From: Micromonospora sp. WMMD961
GTDB lineage: Bacteria; Actinomycetota; Actinomycetes; Mycobacteriales; Micromonosporaceae
Direction of reading: 5' to 3'
DNA: 64,000 nt
Assembly: GCF_029626145.1 (NCBI RefSeq)
Contig: NZ_JARUBJ010000002.1
Span: 898,501-962,500, forward strand
Part shown: in pieces, positions 57,836-64,000 of the stretch
Numbering within the stretch: position 1 is the first letter of the stretch
How the letters are laid out: each line of letters opens with the position of its first letter
Made by a program: the position numbers and the translations under genes
The notes under the pieces: model-generated
Told to the model about the DNA's origin: nothing
Seen by the model: the letters and a program-made list of their open reading frames with translations, nothing else
Databases searched by the model: none

Positions 57836-58402
57836 TTATGCCGCGTTGCTGCGGGTCGCGGCGAGTTCGGGGAAGGCGTCTTCCCAGCGTTGGCGGAGCT
57901 GGGGTGGCAGCCAGAGGGTGGGCCAGAGCCGCCGGAGTAGGTCGGCGTCGAGCCAGGTGTGCAGATCCTCGACGGTGTTGGCTTCGGTGAGTACCACCTT
58001 GTACATGCTGGTCAGGCGTGCGGGCCGGTCAAGGTCGTACTCGGCGTGCCCGGACCAGTCGAGGTGACGCGGAAGCGTCACCGTGCCCTCGGTCGGGCCC
58101 AGCAGCGCGGCGAGGGTCTCGGCCACCACGTAAGGCTTCCGGTCGCCGTAGGACCGGTAGTCCGCCGGCGGCTGGGGTGGTGTCCGGCGCCGGCTGATGT
58201 TGGTCGCCCGCCGGACCTCCGGTCGTAGCGCCTGACGGATCGTCTCCCGGCTGTAGCCGGTGACCCGCTGCAGATCCACCGGCCGCCACCCGGCCGCGTG
58301 GAACGCCCGCAGCCGCTCGTCCCGCTCGGTCAACGCGGCCGCGCGCGTCGCCTCGTACCTGGAGACAACCCCATGCAGCTCATCCTCGGAGAACCGGCTC
58401 AT
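57836..58402 (-). CDS. HTH-containing partner of nucleotidyltransferase (putative antitoxin)
   Basis: A 188-residue protein with an N-terminal helix-turn-helix (GWRPVDLQRVTGYSRETIRQ, residues 39-58) and a C-terminal part ending LRQRWEDAFPELAATRS. It is not a recognised AbiEi. By position and DNA-binding motif it may be the cognate antitoxin/autorepressor, but I cannot prove this. Begins with ATG at 58402. Confidence 0.65.
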   Translation of the reverse strand: MSRFSEDELHGVVSRYEATRAAALTERDERLRAFHAAGWRPVDLQRVTGYSRETIRQALRPEVRRATNISRRRTPPQPPADYRSYGDRKPYVVAETLAALLGPTEGTVTLPRHLDWSGHAEYDLDRPARLTSMYKVVLTEANTVEDLHTWLDADLLRRLWPTLWLPPQLRQRWEDAFPELAATRSNAA

Positions 58403-58497
58403 GCTCGTCAGCCTACTACGCTAGGCCAAGCGCGCTTGGCTTTTGGTCATTTCCGGGTACCCGGCGGGACCAGCCAGGTGATCGCGATCGGATGCAC

Positions 58498-60855
58498 TCA
58501 TGTTCTGGTGAAGCCGAGTGCCCGATATCCGGGCATGCGGCGTGGGAGTGAGGCGGCGAGGATGGGGGTGGCCGGGTCGTGGTAGTCGTGGACCTCGGCG
58601 ACGTCCTTGCCGGGTGCGGCGCGGATGACACGACCGGCGCATTGGACGAGTAGGCCGTCGTAGGAGATCGGGCCGGCGAGGAAGAGGGTGTCGAGGGCGG
58701 GGGCGTCGAAGCCTTCACCGATGAACGGTGTGGTGCCGATGACGAGCACGCCGTCGCCGACCTTGGCGCCGTCGAGCCGGCCAACGATGGTCCGCCGTTC
58801 GCTGGTGCTCATCGCGCCTTGGAGCACGAGCGCGTGATGGCCACGTGCGGCGAGCAGGGCGGTGAGAGCCTCGACCTGGGCGACCCGTCGGGTCAGGACG
58901 AGACAGTTGCGACCGAGAGTCAGGGCAACGGTGACATCATCGGCGATCTGGGTGTTGCGGGGCTCGTCGAGGGCCAAGCGCCGGTGGACCTCGGCGAGCG
59001 CGCCGGGGGCGTCAAGGTCGACGTCGCCGGGCTGGAAGGTAGTCTCGTGGATGAACAGCGCTCGTCGCGGTCCGGCGTCGGCGTGCATCGCTGCCGCGAG
59101 GGTGCCTTGTTCCTCGTCGGTGAGGGTGTGCCGGACGGGTCCGAGTTGCCAGGTGACGAGTTGGCCGAGGCCGTCGCGTCGGGTGGGTGTGGCGGTGAGA
59201 CCGAGCCAGAACTGCGCGGCGATCCGCTTGACCGAGTGCTCGTATGCGGCGGCGCCGAGGTGGTGGCATTCGTCGACGATGACGTGCCCGTACCCCTGAG
59301 TCAGGGTGGCGACGTCGTCGCGCCGGGCCAGGGAGGGCAGCAACGCGATGTCCACCGTGCCCGTGAGCTTGCGTCGGCCGCCGCCGAGTTGGCCGGGCTT
59401 GATGCCGAGGAACTGTTGGATGCGGGTGCGCCACTGGTCGGCGAGGGCTTTGCGGTCGACGAGGACGAGGGTGGAGGTGTTGCGTTCGGCGATCACGGCG
59501 CAGGCCATGACGGTCTTGCCGGAGCCCGGTGGAGCGACCAGGATCCCGTCATCGTGGGCGAGAAGCGCGCTGACCGCGTTGGCCTGCCTGCTGATGAGTT
59601 CGGCGGTGAACGCGGCGTCGATCTCGGTCCCGGGGTTTCTTGCGTCCGTGACTGCCAGCCGCGACCCGGCGCGCTCGACGATCGTGGTGATGGTGTGCCG
59701 CAGGCCCCGCGGGAGGACCAAGCGGTCATCGAGGGTGAGGTCGTAGCCCTGGATGAAGCGCGGGGTGTCCCAGGTGGACTTGCGGAGTCGCTGCAACTCG
59801 TAGAACTTCGGGTTGGCCATGGCAGCGGCGTGCTTGAACGTCGCCAGCGCGGCGGGGGTGAGCTGTCCGGCGTCGATGCTCAGCCCGGCGCCGACTTCCG
59901 CGTGGACCACCCCAGGGAGCGGAGGATGGACCCGGGTCGCGGCGGACCGGCTCATCGTGGCGACGTCGGCACCGGTGACGGCTTGCCTGGCCTGCCGGGC
60001 GACGTGTTCGGCGTCGCCGGGGCTGAGCCGGTCCAGCGTCGACAGGAACGCCCACTGATCGGCATACGGCTCGAGGGTGCCGAGGTCGAGGAACGTGGTC
60101 AGTCCATCCTTGCGGCGGCGTCCCTGCAGCGGTGCGGCGATGAGGTTGCCGAAGCCACCCTCGGGCAGCACGTCCTGGTTGGGAAACAGCCTGTCGTACG
60201 ACCGCAGATCCATCGACCCGCGCAGCACCATCGCCTCACGCAGCAGAACCGTGCCGACGGCGCGCGCGGTGACCGCGGGAACAGCGCCACTGAAGAAGAT
60301 CCACACGTGGGCGCCGCGGCCTGACTGGGAGATCTCCAACGCGGCAGGCACCGCGCCGGCTCGTGCCGCTTTCACGTACGCGAGGGCGTCGAGCATCGCC
60401 GTCGGCCCGTCGAAGTCGGCCACGACGAAGTGGCAGGTGTTGCCGGGCAGCAGCGGGTACAGGCCCATGAACACGTCGCCGACCAGATGCGCCGCGACGA
60501 CCTCCGTCGTCCGGGGCAGGTAGGCGGCACCCCGCCGGTCCATACCCTTACGCCAACCGCCCGCGACCGCGGGCATCCAACCGGCAGCGCCGGTACGGGC
60601 GTTGTCCCACCGCACGGCGTACACGTCGGCCCGGGCCTGGAACCGGTCGGCGAACAACGCCAGCTTGTCCCGAGTCGGCGAAGCCATGGTGACCAGCCCT
60701 GGCGGCGCAACCGGCGCGGACAGCTGCTCCGGCGCCGCAGACGTGTCCTGGCCGCGCAACTCCAGCAGACGCGCCAGCCGGGCGTTCTCCGCCCGTAACC
60801 GCTCCACCTCCCGCCGAAGATCGACGAACTCGGCCACCGAACTCATGCCGACCAT
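58498..60855 (-). CDS. TOTE-type primase-helicase (AEP primase + SF2 helicase)
   Basis: A 785-residue fusion. An N-terminal coiled segment (residues 8-35) precedes an archaeo-eukaryotic primase domain: FVVADFDGP with Asp147/Asp149 and SGRGAHVWIFF with His183. The SF2 helicase follows, with Walker A APPGSGKT (441-448), DECH at 528-531, TATPTR and the arginine-finger motif QCAGRVIR. This is the architecture of TOTE conflict-system proteins, which occur in phage-defence or mobile contexts and whose mechanism is not settled. No nuclease subunit is adjacent. Start may be the first or fourth codon. Confidence 0.88.
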   Translation of the reverse strand: MVGMSSVAEFVDLRREVERLRAENARLARLLELRGQDTSAAPEQLSAPVAPPGLVTMASPTRDKLALFADRFQARADVYAVRWDNARTGAAGWMPAVAGGWRKGMDRRGAAYLPRTTEVVAAHLVGDVFMGLYPLLPGNTCHFVVADFDGPTAMLDALAYVKAARAGAVPAALEISQSGRGAHVWIFFSGAVPAVTARAVGTVLLREAMVLRGSMDLRSYDRLFPNQDVLPEGGFGNLIAAPLQGRRRKDGLTTFLDLGTLEPYADQWAFLSTLDRLSPGDAEHVARQARQAVTGADVATMSRSAATRVHPPLPGVVHAEVGAGLSIDAGQLTPAALATFKHAAAMANPKFYELQRLRKSTWDTPRFIQGYDLTLDDRLVLPRGLRHTITTIVERAGSRLAVTDARNPGTEIDAAFTAELISRQANAVSALLAHDDGILVAPPGSGKTVMACAVIAERNTSTLVLVDRKALADQWRTRIQQFLGIKPGQLGGGRRKLTGTVDIALLPSLARRDDVATLTQGYGHVIVDECHHLGAAAYEHSVKRIAAQFWLGLTATPTRRDGLGQLVTWQLGPVRHTLTDEEQGTLAAAMHADAGPRRALFIHETTFQPGDVDLDAPGALAEVHRRLALDEPRNTQIADDVTVALTLGRNCLVLTRRVAQVEALTALLAARGHHALVLQGAMSTSERRTIVGRLDGAKVGDGVLVIGTTPFIGEGFDAPALDTLFLAGPISYDGLLVQCAGRVIRAAPGKDVAEVHDYHDPATPILAASLPRRMPGYRALGFTRT

Positions 60856-60907
60856 CCTCGCGCATCGGACTCCGAACGCCCCGACAGCCGTCCGCTATCC
60901 TCCGCCG

Positions 60908-61219
60908 ATGGCATCGGAGGCAAACGCCGCGCTGGAGGCGATGATCGAGGAAGCCACCGTCGACGCGTACGGCGACGACGAACAGCTCACCGGCTTGTTC
61001 ACCATGATCGAAGAGCATCTGGCGGTGCCGTTCACCACCACCGTCCTCGGCGTCGAGGCCACCGTGCGCAAGATCGACCTGACTGCCGACACCATCGTCG
61101 CGGTCTGCGCCCGAGACCGCCACCGGCAAAAGATCGACCTCCTCGACCTGCCGCTACCCACCCCAGCGCCCGTAGGCGCCGCGTGGATCGACGCCTACCG
61201 GCACTGGGCCGGAAGGTAG
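60908..61219 (+). CDS. Small conserved protein, 'calcium-binding' annotated type
   Basis: A 103-residue protein (EHLAVPFTTTVLGVEATVRK; RDRHRQKIDLLDLPLPTPAP; ends AYRHWAGR). This family is often labelled calcium-binding without proof and usually lies beside the large protein that follows. ATG at 60908 is divergent from the primase-helicase, 52 bp away. The longer upstream frame would run antisense to that gene. Confidence 0.75.
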   Translation: MASEANAALEAMIEEATVDAYGDDEQLTGLFTMIEEHLAVPFTTTVLGVEATVRKIDLTADTIVAVCARDRHRQKIDLLDLPLPTPAPVGAAWIDAYRHWAGR

Positions 61220-61225
61220 GCCACG

Positions 61226-62374
61226 GTGAGCGAGTACCAGTACTACGAGTTCACCGCCGTCGACCGAGCCCTCACTGCCCGGGAGCGGGCCGAGTTGCGG
61301 TCGCTGTCTACCCGAGCCGACATCACCGCCACCAGCTTCGTCAACACCTACGAGTGGGGCGACTTCAAGGGCGACCCGCGCACGCTGATGGAACGGTACT
61401 TCGACGCGCACCTCTACCTGGCGAACTGGGGCACCCACCAGCTCATGCTGCGGCTACCGAAACACGTGCTCGACCCCGCAACCGTCGCCCAGTACTGCCA
61501 GGGCGACAGCGCGTCCGCGTGGACCGTCGGCAAGCACGTCATCGTCGACCTGCACGACGAGGACGAGGACGGCACCGACGAGTGGGACCTCGACGGCCAC
61601 GGTCTACTCGCCTCCATCATCCCGGTCCGGGCCCGCCTCGCCGCCGGCGATCTGCGCCTGCTCTACCTGGCCTGGCTGCGCTGCGTACAGTCCGAGGAGA
61701 TCGCCGACGACGAGCCTGAACCGCCCGTCCCCGCCGGCATGGGCACCCTCGACGCGGCCCTCACCGCCGTCGCCGAGTTCCTGCGCATTGACCCCGACCT
61801 GATCGCGGCTGCGGCGGCTGGGTCGTCGCCGGCCGCCGCTGGCGAACCGACCGCTACACAACTACGGAAGTGGGTCGTCGGGCTGCCCGCCCGGGACAAG
61901 GACGCCATTCTGACTGACCTGATCACCGGCGGCGACAGCCACCTACGCAGCCGGCTGCTGCGCCGCTACCGCGACGCAGATACCGACATCCCCACCCCAG
62001 CAGCCGGCCGCACCGCCGGGGAACTGCTCGCCACCGCCACGGACCTGCGCGCCGAAAGGGAACGACGGGACGTCGAGCAGCGCGAACGCGACCGGGTCCG
62101 CCGGGAACGCTCCGCCACAGCCGCCCGGCAACGGCACCTTGACACCCTCGCGATCGACCAACCCACCGCCTGGCAGCGGGTAGACGAACTCATCGCCACG
62201 AAGAAACCCCGCGAGTACGACACCGCCGTTCAGCTCCTCGTCGACCTACACGATCTCGGCGAACGCGACGGAGACAGCACATCGTTCCGACACCGGCTGG
62301 CCGAGCTACGGGCGGTGCACGCCCGCAAGCCCAGCCTGCTCGAACGCCTCAACCTCGCGGGCCTCGACACCTGA
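61226..62374 (+). CDS. Conserved hypothetical protein, partner of the small protein
   Basis: A 382-residue protein. The N-terminus YQYYEFTAVDRALTARERAE and TSFVNTYEWGDFKGDPRTLM is a strongly conserved signature of an uncharacterised family often found next to SWIM-zinc-finger proteins. Its C-terminal third is a charged coiled coil (about 265-300, rich in Arg and Glu). GTG starts 6 bp after the small gene, so they are co-transcribed. Function unknown; a role in a conflict system is possible from location. Confidence 0.75.
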   Translation: MSEYQYYEFTAVDRALTARERAELRSLSTRADITATSFVNTYEWGDFKGDPRTLMERYFDAHLYLANWGTHQLMLRLPKHVLDPATVAQYCQGDSASAWTVGKHVIVDLHDEDEDGTDEWDLDGHGLLASIIPVRARLAAGDLRLLYLAWLRCVQSEEIADDEPEPPVPAGMGTLDAALTAVAEFLRIDPDLIAAAAAGSSPAAAGEPTATQLRKWVVGLPARDKDAILTDLITGGDSHLRSRLLRRYRDADTDIPTPAAGRTAGELLATATDLRAERERRDVEQRERDRVRRERSATAARQRHLDTLAIDQPTAWQRVDELIATKKPREYDTAVQLLVDLHDLGERDGDSTSFRHRLAELRAVHARKPSLLERLNLAGLDT

Positions 62375-62431
62375 CGCACGGTTCGCCGCCCGATATCAGC
62401 CGCCGTATATCACCGCCAAGCAGTACCCGGA

Positions 62432-62818
62432 TCAGGGGTTGAGGTCGGCCCACTGCGCCTGCGTCAGCAGGCCCTCATGCTCCAGCCGGTGGGCGATCTT
62501 GGCCTTCGTGGCCGCATCCAGCGTCTCGGGTAGATCCTCGAACGAGGCGGGCAGGACATCCAGCAGGGAAACGATCTGTTGGCCGTCTCGCACCGTCAAA
62601 AGCAGCATGCACCGCCAGTGCGGCGAAAGCTCAGGCCGGTGCCCCAACCGGTGCACCAGTACCGGCCACAGATATTGCACCGCTGCTGGATCGGCGAACT
62701 CCGCCAACCACCCTGCCCCATGATTGCGGTTCAGTCCGCAATGAATCGCCTCGGTGTCGAGCCGGATCAACTCTGAAGTGTCGACTGCCTTGATCGTCCG
62801 GGGAGCACCTGAACTCAC
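62432..62818 (-). CDS. Hypothetical protein
   Basis: A 128-residue soluble protein (ELIRLDTEAIHCGLNRNHGA; AVQYLWPVLVHRLGH; LLTQAQWADLNP). I do not recognise it. GTG at 62818 is preferred, since codons upstream have an Arg-rich, shadow-like composition. It converges on the preceding gene. Confidence 0.5.
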   Translation of the reverse strand: MSSGAPRTIKAVDTSELIRLDTEAIHCGLNRNHGAGWLAEFADPAAVQYLWPVLVHRLGHRPELSPHWRCMLLLTVRDGQQIVSLLDVLPASFEDLPETLDAATKAKIAHRLEHEGLLTQAQWADLNP

Positions 62819-63359
62819 AGCGAGAGTTTCCCATGCGAGAACGAGCCGCCCGACACGCCGATCCCGGCCCGCCCGCCCGCGGACCGGCCAGGACGAAGGG
62901 TCAACCCTGACCGGCAAGCCTAGGACTCATGAGGAGATCGTCGGGCGATGGCGCACCCGCTCCGCCGAACGCCGGCACGCGTCGGCCTCATGCTGATTCA
63001 GCCTCCGAAGTCCGCGGACGATTTCCGTGAGGCCCGTCGCCTGCCCGGCTGCACGCTTCCACGCCTGGGAGCGCGCAGCCTGTCGACGCCGCGTGGAACC
63101 TTCGGCCGGCGTTGACACGCGGGCTCGCACATCGTGTCCGTGGTGCCGGCCGGCAACGGCGACAGGCTGACGCTGCCGTGCCCGCGGGGCCGGGAATAGG
63201 GATGGCTGTGTGTGTTCCGCCGTGATCGTGGCTGAGCGCGCCTCGGGTTGCGTCCACGGGAGTGGTGTACGACTTGCCCGTGATGGGCGTGTTGCGTAGA
63301 TAGGAGACGGCCATCGCGTGATCCTTCGAGACGACCAAGTCATGAAGGAGAGGAACGCG
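62819..63359. other. Intergenic stretch before IS256 element
   Basis: About 540 bp with no convincing gene. Its last 60 bp probably contain the left inverted repeat of the IS256-type element (region around 63306-63340), but the partner end is outside the window. Confidence 0.45.
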
Positions 63360-64000
63360 ATGGCCGCATCTGAGAGTGTGAACCCTGTTGACCTGCTGCG
63401 CGAGCAGATCGAGGGCGCGTCGCCGGACGTGTTGCAGGCGATGGTCAAGGCGTTTGCGCAGGCGTTGATGTCTGCGGAGGCGGACGCGGTCTGCGGCGCT
63501 GGGTATGGGCAGCGCAGCGACGAGCGGGTGAACTCCCGCAACGGCTACCGGTCCCGGGAGTGGGACACCCGGGCCGGGACGATCGACCTGGCGATCCCGA
63601 AGCTGCGCCACGGCTCCTACTTCCCGGACTGGCTGCTGACGCACCGGCGGCGGGCCGAGCAGGCCCTGGTCTCGGTCGTGGCCACCTCGTATCTGCTCGG
63701 GGTGTCGACCCGGCGGGTGGAGAAGCTGGTCGAGCAGCTCGGCATCCGGCAGTTGTCGAAGTCGCAGGTCTCGGAGATGGCCACGCATTTGGACGCCCAG
63801 GTCGAGGCGTTCCGCAACCGACCCCTCGATTCCGAGCATTACACGTTCGTGTGGATGGACGCGCTCACGATGAAGGTCCGCGAGCACGGCCGCACCGTCA
63901 ATGTCCACGCGCTGATCGCCGTTGGGGTCAACGCCGACGGCGGGCGTGAGGTGTTGGGCCTCGACGTGGCCTCCGACGAGGACGGCGCCGGCTGGTTGGC
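63360..64000 (+). CDS. IS256-family (mutator-type) transposase, 3' end outside window
   Basis: 213 codons of an open frame that runs off the window end. AMVKAFAQALMSAEADAVCG and the following NSRNGYRSREWDTRAGTIDL are the classic IS256 start, continuing LAIPKLRHGSYFPDWLL. The first catalytic Asp lies in TFVWMDALTMKVRE. AAGGAGAGG precedes ATG 63360. No frameshift is visible, so the copy may be intact. Confidence 0.93.
   Translation, partial: MAASESVNPVDLLREQIEGASPDVLQAMVKAFAQALMSAEADAVCGAGYGQRSDERVNSRNGYRSREWDTRAGTIDLAIPKLRHGSYFPDWLLTHRRRAEQALVSVVATSYLLGVSTRRVEKLVEQLGIRQLSKSQVSEMATHLDAQVEAFRNRPLDSEHYTFVWMDALTMKVREHGRTVNVHALIAVGVNADGGREVLGLDVASDEDGAGWL

Noticed and set aside
62927..63541. A 204-codon minus-strand frame
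   Set aside because: It overlaps the IS256 transposase start antisense and is Arg/Ser/Thr-rich without family likeness.

Overview
The window is high-GC actinomycete DNA. GTG and TTG starts are frequent, most operons are built from ATGA/GTGA stop-start overlaps, and secreted enzymes carry CBM2 domains. The gene set (GH6 and GH27 enzymes, CebR-like and IdeR-like sites, Zur-controlled C-minus ribosomal proteins) fits a soil Micromonosporaceae-type actinomycete. The taxon is an inference from style and gene families, not from a marker gene.

Regions, left to right. (1) 1-5752: end of a galactoside-utilisation operon, with two sugar ABC permeases, a cytoplasmic GH36 alpha-galactosidase and a secreted GH27 alpha-galactosidase with a lectin-like propeller. 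(2) 6283-9709: a DUF222/13E12-type HNH endonuclease gene with a LexA-like box at its promoter. A 2150-bp group II intron splits it exactly between two His codons of the HNH motif. (3) 10130-19454: small regulator/enzyme modules: HxlR with an MFS exporter, an aldo/keto reductase with a divergent XRE regulator, TetR and a quinone reductase sharing an identical operator, a GAF-PP2C phosphatase, a DUF2855 protein and a SigB/F-type sigma factor. (4) 19826-23163: a one-chain ECF sigma / anti-sigma-like / membrane / glycosidase protein, a DUF305-like protein and a membrane protein. (5) 23182-31343: an iron-box-controlled NRPS-independent siderophore (NIS) cluster. (6) 31370-34518: two secreted CBM2 enzymes (CE1-type esterase, GH6 cellulase), each with a LacI-family-type operator. 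(7) 34734-39618: membrane proteins with TetR, a Tat-exported M23 peptidase homologue, an SDR and decaying genes.

(8) 39619-55483 is the centrepiece: a zinc-starvation region with four Zur-type boxes. It encodes Zur itself, zinc-independent L31, L28, L33 and S14, an MRF/COG0523 protein, methyltransferases, a protein that is 27% histidine, and a complete surface-anchored 'anchored repeat' ABC transporter. That transporter has a ZnuA-like lipoprotein with an inserted surface domain, an ATPase, a permease, an LPxTG protein, a DUF916 protein and several stand-alone copies of the same surface domain. Nearly all copies keep a His-x-His-x-Asn-Trp-like motif, so I infer a cell-wall zinc relay. The boxes, cysteine and histidine patterns and gene order are seen directly; the zinc-relay role is inference.

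(9) 55484-64000 looks like a mobile/defence island. It holds an IS5/IS427-type element, the 5' half of a tRNA-Arg(CCT), duplicated hairpin repeats, an AbiEii-type nucleotidyltransferase with an HTH partner, a TOTE-type primase-helicase and an IS256 transposase cut by the window end.
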